From NCBI RefSeq assembly GCF_019654975.1, contig NZ_BPEW01000023.1, forward strand, positions 1 to 64,000: a stretch of DNA of 64,000 nucleotides, given 5' to 3'. This document shows positions 33,737 to 44,133 of this stretch, piece by piece. Made by a program: the position numbers and the translations under genes. This DNA comes from Shewanella sp. c952. GTDB taxonomy: Bacteria > Pseudomonadota > Gammaproteobacteria > Enterobacterales > Shewanellaceae. The notes under the pieces were generated by a model. It searched no databases, was not told where the DNA came from, and saw nothing but the letters and a program-made list of their open reading frames with translations. The first letter of the stretch is position 1. Every line of letters starts with the position of its first letter.

Positions 33737-35728
33737 ATGTCATCTCGTAAAGAACTCGCTAACGCAATCCGTGCATTAACCATGGATGCCGTTCAAAAAG
33801 CCAATTCTGGTCACCCAGGTGCACCAATGGGGATGGCTGACATCGCTGAAGTGCTATGGAATGATTTCCTAAAGCACAACCCAAACAACCCTGAGTGGGT
33901 TGATCGTGACCGTTTTATCTTGTCAAACGGCCATGGTTCTATGCTTATATACTCTCTGCTTCACCTTACGGGTTATGCATTGCCAATCGAGGAGTTGAAA
34001 AACTTCCGCCAGCTTCACTCTAAAACGCCTGGTCACCCAGAATATGGTTACACACCAGGTGTTGAAACTACCACAGGACCTTTAGGTGCTGGTATCAGTA
34101 ACGCTGTCGGTATGGCGATTGCTGAAAAGACATTGGCTGCACAGTTCAACCAACCTGGCCATGACATTGTTGATCACTTCACATACTGCTTCCTAGGCGA
34201 TGGCTGTTTGATGGAAGGTATCTCTCATGAAGCTTGTTCATTAGCGGGTACGCTGGGTCTTGGTAAGCTAGTGGCTTTCTGGGATGACAACGGTATCTCT
34301 ATCGATGGTCACGTTGAAGGCTGGTTTACTGATGATACGCCTAAGCGTTTCGAATCTTACGGCTGGCACGTAATTGCTAACGTAGATGGTCACGACAGCG
34401 ACGCTATCCGCGCTGCTATCGAAGAAGCGAAGTCAGTGACTGACAAGCCAACAATGATCTGTTGTAAAACGACCATTGGTTTTGGTTCACCAAACAAGTC
34501 TGGCAGCCATGATTGTCACGGCGCGCCACTGGGTGATGCTGAAATTGCAGCTGCACGTGAATTCCTAGGTTGGGAACACGGTGCATTTGAAATTCCTGAA
34601 ACCGTTTATAAAGGTTGGGATGCTAAAGATTCTGGCGCTTCAAATGAAGCTAGCTGGAACGAAAAGTTTGCTGCATACACTGCTGCTTTCCCTGAACTTG
34701 CTGCTGAATATAAGCGTCGTGTTATCACTGGCGAACTGCCTGCAGAATTTGAAGAAAAGGCTCAAGCCTTTATTCAAGAGTGCCAAGATAAAGCTGAAGG
34801 CATTGCTAGCCGTAAAGCATCACAAAATGCTATCGGTGCATTCGGTGCCATCTTACCTGAAATGCTAGGTGGCTCTGCTGACCTTGCGGGTTCTAACTTA
34901 ACATTGTGGTCAGGTTCTAAGGGTATTCAAGAAGACCCAGCGGGTAACTACATCTACTACGGTGTACGTGAATTCGGCATGAGCGGTATCATGAACGGTG
35001 CATCACTGCATGGTGGTTTCATCAACTACGGCGCAACTTTCATGATGTTCATGGAATACGCACGTAACGCAGTCCGTATGTCAGCATTGATGGGCATTCA
35101 AAACATCTTCGTTTACACCCATGATTCAATTGGCCAAGGTGAAGATGGTCCAACTCACCAGCCTGTTGAGCAACTTGCTAACTTGCGTATGACACCAAAC
35201 ATGAACGTATGGCGTCCATGTGATGCAGCTGAAACAGCGGTATCTTGGAAGAACGCGATTGAACGTCGTGACGCACCAACATCACTTATCTTTAGCCGCC
35301 AAGGTCTAAAAGCTCAAGCGCGCACCGCTGAGCAGTTAGCGAATGTTGCTAAAGGTGGTTATGTACTGAGTGATTGCGCTGGCACACCTGAGCTAATTCT
35401 TATTGCTACGGGCAGTGAAGTTCAACTGGCCATGGATTCTGCTGCTGCACTAACAGAGCAAGGTCAGAAAGTACGTGTTGTTTCTATGCCGTCAACTAAC
35501 GAGTTCGACAAGCAAGATGCAGCCTACAAAGAATCTGTATTGCCAAGCAGTGTGATTAAGCGTGTTGCTATTGAAGCAGCTCACGTTGATTTCTGGCATA
35601 AGTATGTTGGTTTCGGCGGCGCTGTTGTTGGTATGACTACCTTTGGTGAGTCAGCACCTGGCGGCGACTTGATGAAGCACTTCGGCTTTACTGTTGAAAA
35701 TGTTGTAGCAACCGCTAACGGTCTATAA
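33737..35728 (+). CDS. tkt: transketolase
   Basis: 663 residues, normal length. It moves two-carbon units in the pentose phosphate pathway with thiamine diphosphate. [19 protein letters not shown] is the transketolase N-terminal signature; [13 protein letters not shown] is the ThDP/metal motif; [19 protein letters not shown] carries the conserved acid-base histidines; SLIFSRQGL lies in the middle domain. It heads the gene series tkt-epd-pgk-fba. Start ATG after CGCAGGAGAGAGC. Codon use is strongly biased, as expected for high expression. Confidence 0.96.
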   Translation: MSSRKELANAIRALTMDAVQKANSGHPGAPMGMADIAEVLWNDFLKHNPNNPEWVDRDRFILSNGHGSMLIYSLLHLTGYALPIEELKNFRQLHSKTPGHPEYGYTPGVETTTGPLGAGISNAVGMAIAEKTLAAQFNQPGHDIVDHFTYCFLGDGCLMEGISHEACSLAGTLGLGKLVAFWDDNGISIDGHVEGWFTDDTPKRFESYGWHVIANVDGHDSDAIRAAIEEAKSVTDKPTMICCKTTIGFGSPNKSGSHDCHGAPLGDAEIAAAREFLGWEHGAFEIPETVYKGWDAKDSGASNEASWNEKFAAYTAAFPELAAEYKRRVITGELPAEFEEKAQAFIQECQDKAEGIASRKASQNAIGAFGAILPEMLGGSADLAGSNLTLWSGSKGIQEDPAGNYIYYGVREFGMSGIMNGASLHGGFINYGATFMMFMEYARNAVRMSALMGIQNIFVYTHDSIGQGEDGPTHQPVEQLANLRMTPNMNVWRPCDAAETAVSWKNAIERRDAPTSLIFSRQGLKAQARTAEQLANVAKGGYVLSDCAGTPELILIATGSEVQLAMDSAAALTEQGQKVRVVSMPSTNEFDKQDAAYKESVLPSSVIKRVAIEAAHVDFWHKYVGFGGAVVGMTTFGESAPGGDLMKHFGFTVENVVATANGL

Positions 35729-35817
35729 TCAGTTTTAGCATTTAAAGCAGTAGATGCAATGGCTCACTTGTCTGTCGACCAGTGCGTTCATTGCATCTAA
35801 TGATTGCGCTATGATCT

Positions 35818-35845
35818 AACGGCTTACCAATCGAGGTAGGCCGTT
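35818..35845 (+). terminator. hairpin after tkt
   Basis: Stem AACGGCTTACC/GGTAGGCCGTT with 6-nt loop between tkt and epd. The following T content is low (GTTGT), so it likely attenuates rather than fully stops read-through. Confidence 0.55.
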
Positions 35846-35876
35846 GTTGTATCAAAGTAATAAGGTAAATGAGTTA

Positions 35877-36893
35877 ATGATAAGAGTCGCTATTAACGGT
35901 TACGGCCGTATTGGTCGTTCAATTCTTCGTGCAGTTTATGAGTCTGCAAAACGCGATCGAATTCAAATCGTGGCGATTAATGAGTTGGCAAAGCCTGAAG
36001 CGATGCTACATTTAACCCAGTACGATACCACCCATGGCCGTTTTCATACTCAAGTTAAGCTTGATGAACAGCATATGATCATCGGTGATGACGCAATTAA
36101 GCTGTTGCATGAATCCAATCCTGCTAACTTGCCCTGGCAAGAGATGGATATTGATATTGTGTTTGAAGCGACAGGTGTGATTAACGACAGACAAGCGTGT
36201 GAAGCACATATTAGAGCGGGGGCGAAACAAGTCCTTATTAGTAACCCATCATCACATGATGTGGATGCGACGATTGTTTACGGCGTTAACCAAGACCTGC
36301 TTAAGGCTGAACATACTATTGTTTCAAATGCCTCCTGTACCACCAACTGCATCGTGCCAGTGATTGACGTATTAGATAAACATTTTCAAGTTAAGAGTGG
36401 CGCCATTACTACGATTCACTCGGCGATGAATGATCAACAAGTGATTGATGCTTACCATGATGATTTACGCCGTACCCGCGCTGCTGGGCAGTCAATTATT
36501 CCGGTTGATACTAAGCTTGCCCGTGGTATTGAGCGTATATTGCCGCACATGAAAGATAAGTTTGAAGCTATTTCGGTGCGTGTGCCGACGATTAACGTTA
36601 CTGCTATCGACCTCTCCGTTACGCTAGATAAGCGCGTCGATATCGAACAAGTTAATAAGGTGCTTAAACAGGCAACCGAAGGCTCATTTTCCGGTGTCGT
36701 TGGCTATACTAATGAGCCATTAGTATCGTGTGATTTTAACCACGATCCGCGTTCAAGCATTGTCGATGGTACTCAAACTCGAGTCAGTGATGGTCATTTA
36801 GTTAAGCTATTACTCTGGTGTGATAATGAGTGGGGGTTCGCTAACCGTATGCTCGATACCAGCTTAGAGATGATAAAGGCTAGAAGGGCTTAG
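35877..36893 (+). CDS. epd: D-erythrose-4-phosphate dehydrogenase
   Basis: 338 residues from the ATG at 35877 ([15 protein letters not shown]). GAPDH-like: NAD-binding start [14 protein letters not shown], catalytic [13 protein letters not shown] with the cysteine nucleophile, and [10 protein letters not shown] at the end. The series with tkt, pgk and fba and the Epd-type changes (for example [27 protein letters not shown]) support Epd rather than glycolytic Gap. It oxidises erythrose 4-phosphate toward pyridoxal phosphate synthesis. The frame is open 33 bp farther upstream without a ribosome site. Confidence 0.93.
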   Translation: MIRVAINGYGRIGRSILRAVYESAKRDRIQIVAINELAKPEAMLHLTQYDTTHGRFHTQVKLDEQHMIIGDDAIKLLHESNPANLPWQEMDIDIVFEATGVINDRQACEAHIRAGAKQVLISNPSSHDVDATIVYGVNQDLLKAEHTIVSNASCTTNCIVPVIDVLDKHFQVKSGAITTIHSAMNDQQVIDAYHDDLRRTRAAGQSIIPVDTKLARGIERILPHMKDKFEAISVRVPTINVTAIDLSVTLDKRVDIEQVNKVLKQATEGSFSGVVGYTNEPLVSCDFNHDPRSSIVDGTQTRVSDGHLVKLLLWCDNEWGFANRMLDTSLEMIKARRA

Positions 36894-37105
36894 AAACGGG
36901 CTCTTTTGTCGGTCGGCATTTAAGGTGCCAAAGGTTTATAGCAAGACCAAAAAGTCAGCAAAACGGTTTGTGCTAAGAATAAGTGTACAAGCTTGAAACA
37001 TACAAGATGACTAGCTTCAAGTTCAGCTCGATTGATTGAATTGAACCAACAAAGAATAAACCTGATGGCTTGGTGAATTGTCCCAGCGGTCAGGTAACAC
37101 AGTTT

Positions 37106-37137
37106 CGTTTTAACTTTTAACTTTTAACTTTAACTTA
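37106..37137. repeat. short TTTTAAC-type tandem repeat before pgk
   Basis: Four imperfect copies of a 6-7-bp unit (TTTTAAC/TTTAAC). The same unit on the other strand occurs at 59870-59890. Probably slippage-derived; it sits in the pgk leader, 20 bp before the ribosome site. Confidence 0.5.
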
Positions 37138-37157
37138 AATCGTAAGGAAGCATGAAA

Positions 37158-38333
37158 ATGTCGATTCTTAATATGCAAGACCTAGAGCTTCAAGGTAAGC
37201 GTGTGCTTATTCGTGAAGATCTAAACGTACCTGTTAGCGACGGCGTTGTAACAAGTGACGCACGTCTACGCGCATCACTGCCAACGATTAAACTGGCACT
37301 TGAAAAAGGCGCAGCGGTTATGGTGATGTCTCACCTAGGCCGTCCTACAGAAGGTGAGTTTAACGCTGAGTTCTCAATGCAGCCAGTGGTTAACTATCTT
37401 GCTAAAGCACTTGATTGCCCAGTGCGTCTAGCGGGTGAATACCTTGATGGTGTTGAAGTCGCTGTTGGTGAAGTGGTTGTTTTTGAAAACGTCCGTTTCA
37501 ATGTCGGCGAGAAGAAAAACGATGAAGCGCTAGCGAAGAAAATGGCTGCACTTTGTGATGTATACGTGATGGATGCATTTGGTACGGCTCACCGTGCTCA
37601 AGCGTCAACTCATGGTGTTGGTCTACACGCACCAATCGCTTGTGCGGGTCCTTTACTTGCTGGTGAACTTGCAGCACTGGGTAAAGCGCTTGATAACCCA
37701 GCCCGTCCAATGGTGGCGATTGTTGGCGGCTCTAAAGTATCAACTAAGCTGACTGTTCTAGAAAGCCTATCAACCAAAGTTGATCAACTGGTTGTTGGTG
37801 GCGGTATTGCCAATACATTCGTGGCAGCAGCTGGACACAACGTCGGTAAGTCGCTATATGAAGCTGACTTGATTGATGAAGCTAAGCGCCTTGTTGCGGC
37901 AGCGCAAAGCGGTGGCGGCGATATTCCGGTACCAACTGATGTCGTTGTTGCTAGCGAGTTTAGCCCAACAGCTACTGCAACCTTGAAGGACGTTAGTGCT
38001 GTTTCAGATACCGATATGATTTTTGATATTGGCCCAGATAGTGCTGAAGCATTAGCTGAAATCATCAAAAATGCTGGCACTGTTGTTTGGAATGGACCAG
38101 TAGGCGTATTTGAGTTTGATCAGTTTGGTGAAGGCACTAAGCGTATCGCGCAAGCTATCGCTGAATCAAATGCCTTCTCTATTGCTGGCGGCGGTGACAC
38201 GTTGGCAGCGGTTGATAAGTACGATATCGCTGATAAGGTGTCATACATCTCAACGGGTGGTGGGGCTTTCCTTGAGTTTTTGGAAGGCAAAGAGCTTCCT
38301 GCTGTGGCAATGCTTGAGAGTCGCGGTCAGTAA
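37158..38333 (+). CDS. pgk: phosphoglycerate kinase
   Basis: 391 residues from the ATG at 37158 ([26 protein letters not shown]), which has AAGGA at good spacing; an ATG two codons upstream is too close to it. Glycolytic enzyme that makes ATP from 1,3-bisphosphoglycerate. Motifs: [34 protein letters not shown] and [11 protein letters not shown], and the nucleotide loop [12 protein letters not shown]. Third gene of tkt-epd-pgk-fba; 264 bp separate it from epd, so it may have its own promoter. Confidence 0.97.
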   Translation: MSILNMQDLELQGKRVLIREDLNVPVSDGVVTSDARLRASLPTIKLALEKGAAVMVMSHLGRPTEGEFNAEFSMQPVVNYLAKALDCPVRLAGEYLDGVEVAVGEVVVFENVRFNVGEKKNDEALAKKMAALCDVYVMDAFGTAHRAQASTHGVGLHAPIACAGPLLAGELAALGKALDNPARPMVAIVGGSKVSTKLTVLESLSTKVDQLVVGGGIANTFVAAAGHNVGKSLYEADLIDEAKRLVAAAQSGGGDIPVPTDVVVASEFSPTATATLKDVSAVSDTDMIFDIGPDSAEALAEIIKNAGTVVWNGPVGVFEFDQFGEGTKRIAQAIAESNAFSIAGGGDTLAAVDKYDIADKVSYISTGGGAFLEFLEGKELPAVAMLESRGQ

Positions 38334-38593
38334 TTGCCCCTGATTTCGCTATAGCATACAAAAAAATTACCAAACTGTATGTTGGCGGGCTTTAAATCGA
38401 CATTTGTCGGGGTTACACTAGCCGCCAACAATACAGTGCTTAGCGCTGTAGCTTAAAAGTATAACAATTATAAAAAATAACCAGTAACCGTTATTGAGTT
38501 TAAAGCAAGAATGCTGATGACTTGATGACATAAAAATCAATCCAAACGATAGCGACCTCGGTGAGTCAAATCACCCTATTATTGGAGTAAAAA

Positions 38594-39658
38594 ATGGCCT
38601 TAATTTCCCTACGTCAAATGTTAGATCACGCAGCAGAGCATGGATATGGCGTACCTGCGTTTAACGTAAACAACCTTGAGCAGATGCGTGCAATTATGCA
38701 AGCTGCTGAAGCAACTGACAGCCCTGTGATCGTACAAGCATCAGCTGGTGCGCGTAAGTATGCTCGTCCACAGTTTCTTAAGTATCTAATGGCTGCTGCT
38801 CTAGAGCAGTATCCTGATATTCCGGTTTGTATTCACCAAGACCACGGTACCGATCCTGATATTTGTCAGCGCTCTATTCAATTAGGCATGTCATCAGTAA
38901 TGATGGATGGCTCTTTGATGGCGGATGGCAAAACACCTGCATCTTATGACTACAACGTCGATGTAACTCGTCGTACAGTGGCATTTGCTCACGCATGTGG
39001 CGTATCTGTTGAAGGTGAAATTGGTTGTCTAGGTAGCCTAGAAACCGGTGAAGCTGGCGAAGAAGATGGTATTGGCGCTGCTGGTATCCTAAGCATGGAT
39101 CAAATGCTAACCACACCTGAAGAAGCGGCTCGTTTTGTTGCTGACACTCATGTAGATGCTCTAGCGATTGCAATTGGTACTAGCCATGGTGCGTACAAGT
39201 TTAGCCGTAAACCTACCGGTGATGTGTTGCGTATTGACCGTATTAAAGAGATCCACGCCCGTATTCCTAACACCCACTTAGTGATGCACGGTTCATCTTC
39301 TGTGCCACAAGAGTGGTTAGAGATCATCAATCAATACGGTGGTGCTATCCCTGAGACTTATGGCGTACCGCTAGAAGAGATCGTTGAAGGTATTAAGCAC
39401 GGCGTACGTAAAGTAAACATCGATACTGACTTACGTTTAGCGTCAACAGGTGCGGTACGTAAATTCCTTGCTGAAAACCCAACAGAATTTGACCCACGTA
39501 AATTCTTGAAGGCGTCAATGGAAGCAATGGCAGATATCTGTACTACTCGTTACGAAGCATTTGGTTGTGCGGGTATGGGCTCGAAAATTAAGCCTAAGTC
39601 ACTACAAGCTATGTACAAGGCATACCAGTCAGGCGAACTTGATCCGCAAATCAAGTAA
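38594..39658 (+). CDS. fba: class II fructose-1,6-bisphosphate aldolase
   Basis: 354 residues. The N-terminus [19 protein letters not shown] and [10 protein letters not shown] place it in the Calvin-cycle-type subgroup of class II aldolases rather than the E. coli FbaA type. Zinc histidines are in [11 protein letters not shown], in SHGAYKF and in [10 protein letters not shown]; the [12 protein letters not shown] motif binds phosphate. It cleaves fructose bisphosphate in glycolysis and runs backward in gluconeogenesis. 260 bp after pgk and has its own ribosome site (TTGGAGTAAAAA); a clear terminator follows. Confidence 0.95.
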   Translation: MALISLRQMLDHAAEHGYGVPAFNVNNLEQMRAIMQAAEATDSPVIVQASAGARKYARPQFLKYLMAAALEQYPDIPVCIHQDHGTDPDICQRSIQLGMSSVMMDGSLMADGKTPASYDYNVDVTRRTVAFAHACGVSVEGEIGCLGSLETGEAGEEDGIGAAGILSMDQMLTTPEEAARFVADTHVDALAIAIGTSHGAYKFSRKPTGDVLRIDRIKEIHARIPNTHLVMHGSSSVPQEWLEIINQYGGAIPETYGVPLEEIVEGIKHGVRKVNIDTDLRLASTGAVRKFLAENPTEFDPRKFLKASMEAMADICTTRYEAFGCAGMGSKIKPKSLQAMYKAYQSGELDPQIK

Positions 39659-39691
39659 ATTTCACTGAGCAGTTAAGCTGCTATGTATAAA

Positions 39692-39719
39692 AATACCTGC
39701 CGAGAGCAGGTATTTTTTT
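39692..39719 (+). terminator. terminator of fba
   Basis: Stem AATACCTGC/GCAGGTATT with CGAGA loop and seven T, 33 bp after the stop. Confidence 0.92.
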
Positions 39720-39852
39720 GTCTATTGCCGATGGGTTTTAGCTTGGGTTATAAAATAAGGCAGATTGTTATAAGTCAGGTTTTCATTTGCGAGTACTAAA
39801 TGTTAAGATCGCGCCGATTTTTAGGGATTTAAGTAAACGGAGTAATACAAAA

Positions 39853-40593
39853 ATGAAAACAATGTTGACTGCTATTGCAGTTCTATTGGCGGCTCCTTTT
39901 GCTGCCCACGCGGGTGCTGACTTTGTCGAGGGTGATAAGACTTTCGCTGGTGAAGCTGAACTAGGTGCTACTTTAACGACGGGTAATACAGATACATCGT
40001 CTATCAAAGGGCGTTTAAACCTAATGCAAGAACTGGGTAATTGGGAAAACCAATACCTATTTGAAGGACTTTATAAAGAAGATACTGGCGACGTAACTGC
40101 TAAGCGTTACTATGCGGGTATCCAAGGTGATTATAAGTTCGATGAAAAGAGCTATATGTATATCACTGCGAACTATGAAGCAGACCCATTTACTGGTTTT
40201 GACTTCAAGTCTGTAGTCTCTGCCGGTTATGGTTATAAATTTATCGACAGTAATGATATGTACTTAAGTGCTGAAGTCGGTCCTGGTTACATTTATAAGA
40301 AACTTGATGACGAGCAGTCGGCGTTATTGGGCTATGATAACGAAGACAGCGTTGTTGCTCACGGTGCGATGAATTTTAGCTACGATATCAGCGAATCATC
40401 TAAGTTTACCCAGCTGTTTATCGCTGACTATGGCGATAGCTTAGAAGGGCGCTCTGAAACGGCTATCACCGCGAATATTGTTGGTGCCTTAGCAATGAAA
40501 TTTGCGGTTATTGTGCGTTATAACAGCGAACCGTTAGATGACAAGAAGAGCACTGATACAGAAACTAATATGACTTTGTTGTACGCGTTCTAG
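39853..40593 (+). CDS. DUF481 outer-membrane beta-barrel protein
   Basis: 246 residues from the ATG at 39853. Signal peptide MKTMLTAIAVLLAAPFAAHA, then FAGEAELGATLTTGNTDTSSIKGRLNL, the typical start of DUF481 (salt-stress-induced YdiY-like) proteins, and alternating strands with aromatic ends up to the terminal LLYAF, where the last residue is Phe as in outer-membrane barrels. The function is unknown in general. The frame is open 66 bp upstream, but the signal peptide fixes the start; AACGGAGTAAT precedes it. Confidence 0.88.
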   Translation: MKTMLTAIAVLLAAPFAAHAGADFVEGDKTFAGEAELGATLTTGNTDTSSIKGRLNLMQELGNWENQYLFEGLYKEDTGDVTAKRYYAGIQGDYKFDEKSYMYITANYEADPFTGFDFKSVVSAGYGYKFIDSNDMYLSAEVGPGYIYKKLDDEQSALLGYDNEDSVVAHGAMNFSYDISESSKFTQLFIADYGDSLEGRSETAITANIVGALAMKFAVIVRYNSEPLDDKKSTDTETNMTLLYAF

Positions 40594-40630
40594 TTTTTGA
40601 ACCGCCAGTAACATTTGATATTTTTCAATA

Positions 40631-40656
40631 AAGGCACCTTTTAAAGGTGCCTTTAT
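40631..40656 (+). terminator. terminator after the DUF481 gene
   Basis: Stem AAAGGCACCTTT/AAAGGTGCCTTT, perfect and symmetric, short T tail. Confidence 0.8.
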
Positions 40657-40894
40657 GTTAATAGTTGTTTGGTGCGGTAGCATGTGTGTTTCATCTTTTA
40701 GTGATTGCACTGGTTAGGCAATCTCAGTGCTACATGTATTTCATTTTGTATCTCCCCTACAATTTTTTATCATTCCATTAATGTGCTAAGGCTCACGAAA
40801 GTGCGATAGAGTCGAGGATTGCATGTTTTTATCACGGACTCGACTAGCGATAATCAGTACACTGGCAAGCCATAAAATAGTATGAGTTGTAAAT

Positions 40895-41626
40895 GTGTTT
40901 ATAGGTCCAGTCCGGTTTGATGTTGAGCTTAGGCAGTTGGTGAATACCGAATCTGCACAAGCACTCAAATTGTCCAATATTGAGTTTCTAGTGATCAATG
41001 AACTGATCTCATTTAGAGGCCAGGTGGTATCGACTGAATCAATGTGCACCTTACTATTGCCTAAAGTTGTTACTGCTCAAGACATCACCATAGCAATTAC
41101 TAATATCAAAGCATTTTTAGGCGCCAATACCGCCTCTATGATTGAAGTCGTGACTAATCAAGGCTATTTGCTGCACGTTAAATCCAGAAGACTGCAGATG
41201 CACAGTAGCCCCTATGCAGCGTTTTCAATTAAACAGTTTTCATTGTTGCTGTTACTTGGAGTGATGCTGGTTATTTTTTTGGCGACTCATTTTAAAACCA
41301 CTGAGAATATTCGTTTTTCACTTCCGGAGCAGATCTTACTTGATGGTAAGTCTTCGGTGTTAGTGCCTATCTATAACTCTGATGCAGAGCTTGATAGCTA
41401 TCAAAGTAAGTTTAGAGAAGTCGCAATTAAGCTCGAGCAGTGTGAAGCACAAATGTGGGACAAGATCTACACCTCAGCCTCTCCTTCAGGGGATATGCTA
41501 CATTTTGTGATGCAAGCTGAAAACGATAAAGTTATGAATTTTGAAAACCTAAAAGTACTCAATGTTGGTGATAGTTGGAATTTCATCAACGACTCGTGGT
41601 TGCAGGAGTACGGTCTCTGTGAATAA
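40895..41626 (+). CDS. ToxR-like transmembrane transcription regulator
   Basis: 243 residues from a GTG start with no strong ribosome site. Residues 1-95 look like an OmpR/ToxR winged helix: FDVELRQLVNTESAQALKLSNIEFLVINELISFRGQVVSTESM and the wing IEVVTNQGYLLHVK. A single membrane helix follows (about 112-130, FSLLLLLGVMLVIFLATHF), then a periplasmic part of about 110 residues with two cysteines (EQCEAQMW and the penultimate residue). This is the layout of ToxR and CadC. The overlapping second gene supports a two-protein module. Targets are unknown; the upstream DUF481 gene is one candidate. Confidence 0.8.
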   Translation: MFIGPVRFDVELRQLVNTESAQALKLSNIEFLVINELISFRGQVVSTESMCTLLLPKVVTAQDITIAITNIKAFLGANTASMIEVVTNQGYLLHVKSRRLQMHSSPYAAFSIKQFSLLLLLGVMLVIFLATHFKTTENIRFSLPEQILLDGKSSVLVPIYNSDAELDSYQSKFREVAIKLEQCEAQMWDKIYTSASPSGDMLHFVMQAENDKVMNFENLKVLNVGDSWNFINDSWLQEYGLCE

Positions 41627-42161
41627 TCCATTGCAGCGAGAGCTTTTTATTGGTTTCCGTTCAACGCCAATTCTTATCACACTGATTTTTATACTCGGTT
41701 TGTGTATGGCATTAGACTACTTTGTAGAACCAAATGAAGATGTAAAACTGGTCTGTTCTTCCAACAGTTATGATCATGATCATACTGGCTCACAGCATGC
41801 AGGTTTAAGGTTTGAGATAGAAAGGATCGGTAGCGCTGTGGAACTGAAGATGACCTACCTTAATCAGCAGAAAGATATAGTGGCGGTATCGGGTGTTGGT
41901 ACGTTAGTCGAGGTTTCGGCGCCTGTACTGACCTACGAAGTTCAGCTAGATTCTGCCGCGTTAAAAAGTGATTTACTGCAAGAGGTGGATGAGCCACATA
42001 TGCAGGAAACGGTACGATTAGTGAAAAAGTCTATTACTAGTGGCGCTGCAGGTCAGGGGGAAGCTTTTTACATTAAAGTGCTAGAAATGGACAAGACTAC
42101 AGGCTTTGTTACCATCCAGTTGAACGAACGCAACGCGTTATGGGCGTGTAAGATCCAGTAG
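41619..42161 (+). CDS. ToxS-like periplasmic partner of the regulator
   Basis: About 180 residues from a GTG at 41619 that overlaps the stop of the upstream gene by eight bases; GGAG lies 11 bp before it. One N-terminal membrane helix (about 16-33, PILITLIFILGLCMALDYF), then a periplasmic domain with CSSN, a histidine-rich spot (YDHDHTGSQH) and a C-terminal ALWACKIQ. The gene order and topology resemble ToxR-ToxS, but sequence similarity to ToxS is not evident to me. The histidines could bind metal. Confidence 0.7.
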   Translation: MNNPLQRELFIGFRSTPILITLIFILGLCMALDYFVEPNEDVKLVCSSNSYDHDHTGSQHAGLRFEIERIGSAVELKMTYLNQQKDIVAVSGVGTLVEVSAPVLTYEVQLDSAALKSDLLQEVDEPHMQETVRLVKKSITSGAAGQGEAFYIKVLEMDKTTGFVTIQLNERNALWACKIQ

Positions 42162-42350
42162 TCGACCGAAGCACTGCTAGCACTGCCGCTGATGGGGTTA
42201 GCTTTTTAGGGTAAAGATTGCGGCTATACTTTAACTCTTAAGCTCCAGCTGCCTTCCCTTGGATATAAATACTTACTCATATCACAACGATTTCAGTAGC
42301 AAACCACTAGCAAACAGGCTCCCAGCAGATATTAAACTCGTTCATGGTTA

Positions 42351-42524
42351 GGGGCTGTTGATCTTTCACGGTTGTTTTTGTTGGGTTCGTTTCAATTCTT
42401 TTATTCTTTTATGACTAGAGTGCGTTACGAGCTTTTCGCTTAGCCAGCTAAGCATCATCGCTCAAGCCTTGTACTAAAATAATTGAATTCGAACAAAAAC
42501 TAAGCTCGAAAGATCAACAGCCCC
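42351..42524 (-). mobile_element. non-autonomous inverted-repeat element (MITE), short form
   Basis: 174 bp with the same 17-bp ends (GGGGCTGTTGATCTTTC) and TA flanks as the element at 13229-13504, in opposite orientation. Outside the 102-bp internal gap the two are nearly identical. It sits in the 504-bp gap 42162-42665, which otherwise shows no gene. Confidence 0.88.
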
Positions 42525-42665
42525 TAGCGATTCCTGTTTTATGTTAGTTTAAATAAGTAGTATGCAAGCTGTCTGTGATCAGGGTTAAAGCTAATTTTCC
42601 TCGTTAAGTTAGACTATAATGATTAGGTCGATGTGTTTGTTTTGAAATGCATTTAAAGGATATAT

Positions 42666-44117
42666 GTGGCTAAAATTAGAGTTAAGCAAGAAGAATCACT
42701 ATCAATCAAATTTCTACACCAGATGGAAGTGGGTGATAACCGTCGATTAGATCTGTATTTTTTCTTGCCGAAAGAGATGGGGATCAATCCACAAAGTTTA
42801 AATGAGGAGGAGTATTACCACTCCTCAATCACTGGGCGTCGTTCTTATTACTCCTCTGGGTTGCATTTGCCATTAGTGCAAAGCCGTTTTGTTAGCCAAA
42901 AGAAACGCACAGTTGAAGAGTTTCGACTTTATTTAAATCTATTTGCTTATCAATTCTCTGTTGCAATAGAAACTGACAGTAAAGAACTAGCTCAGGTCGA
43001 AGATCTCGTTCAATTTTATACCTCACTTGAAGAGTTAGCTGCGCAGGTTATTCACCTGCTCAAGCGTTTTAGACGTAATGAACCCAGCGATGAGAAATGG
43101 AAATCTTATTTCGAAAATGCGGATAATTACCTCTCTTGGTTGTGCGAGCAGCGATTACTCAAGCTTTTGGCCCATGCACCTCGAAGTAGTGATTATACCG
43201 AGGTTACAGAGAGTGTAGTTGCACTGTGTCGTGCAGAGGCGGATTATCGTAAAGAACACAAGTATAACTCTTCCAAGACGTTAGAAGATGCCAATCGCAT
43301 CGCCAACAAGATGCACTTGTTAAGACGATTGATCCAGCAAGGGGTGGTACTTAAAGAGGAGCTTAAGCCATTAGGTATAGGGCTTAAGAAGATGACCACA
43401 GGCATTGCAACAGCGATGGTCATGCTGGTGGTGTCTACTTTAATTATTAAAGCACAAGGTGTGTTTAGTGGCTTAACCATTGCGTTAGTACTAACCCTGG
43501 CGGTTATCTATGGTTTTCGAGAGATCTTTAAAGATGATATCCGTAATGCACTATGGCGGCTTATTCAACGTGGACGGCCTCGTTGGAGTCGATTATTAAC
43601 AGATACAACCAGTAAACTATCAATAGGTAAGCAGCTTGTATGGCTCGACTTTATGAAGAAAAAGGAGTTGCCGCCTCAGGTTAATCAGATCTTAAAGAAA
43701 CGCCATAGCCAGAATAAAGTGGACGCTGAGATTTTGCATTATGGGATCCACTCTCGGGTTTCGGCCAAGGGTTTTTTAGCCGGCTATTCACAAATTCAAG
43801 AACAGGTTAACTTTAGCTTTGTCCCTTTTGCCAGAAACTTAGAGCGTGGTAAGGCCAAAATTTATAAAGAGAATGAAGGTAAGATTAGCAATGAGTCTGT
43901 AGAGCGACGTTATCAAGTTAATCTTATTTTGGTACTCAAAGAGGGCAAGGACGAGCCCCAGTACGCCCGTTATAAGATAACCATGAATCGCTCAACCATT
44001 ATTGAGATCACTGAAAGTGACCTGCCATCAGGCATGAGAAATATGGATGAAACGCCTTTTGAAGATGAGTTATTAACCCCTAGCGCCACAGAAAGCGTAG
44101 AGGTCAAAACTAATTAA
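42666..44117 (+). CDS. uncharacterised membrane protein with two central helices
   Basis: 483 residues from a GTG after AAAGGATATAT. Largely soluble N-terminal part (about 1-245, rich in charged helices, with SSITGRRSYYSSGLHLPLV), two neighbouring hydrophobic helices (about 247-285, ATAMVMLVVSTLIIK and GLTIALVLTLAVIYGF), and a C-terminal domain that reads as beta-rich (EILHYGIHSRVSAKGFLAGYSQIQEQVNFSF). No family recognised. It has no obvious operon partner and converges with the PAS-GGDEF-like gene with 16 bp between the stops. Confidence 0.8.
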   Translation: MAKIRVKQEESLSIKFLHQMEVGDNRRLDLYFFLPKEMGINPQSLNEEEYYHSSITGRRSYYSSGLHLPLVQSRFVSQKKRTVEEFRLYLNLFAYQFSVAIETDSKELAQVEDLVQFYTSLEELAAQVIHLLKRFRRNEPSDEKWKSYFENADNYLSWLCEQRLLKLLAHAPRSSDYTEVTESVVALCRAEADYRKEHKYNSSKTLEDANRIANKMHLLRRLIQQGVVLKEELKPLGIGLKKMTTGIATAMVMLVVSTLIIKAQGVFSGLTIALVLTLAVIYGFREIFKDDIRNALWRLIQRGRPRWSRLLTDTTSKLSIGKQLVWLDFMKKKELPPQVNQILKKRHSQNKVDAEILHYGIHSRVSAKGFLAGYSQIQEQVNFSFVPFARNLERGKAKIYKENEGKISNESVERRYQVNLILVLKEGKDEPQYARYKITMNRSTIIEITESDLPSGMRNMDETPFEDELLTPSATESVEVKTN

Positions 44118-44133
44118 CTAAGGCTCTTGATAG

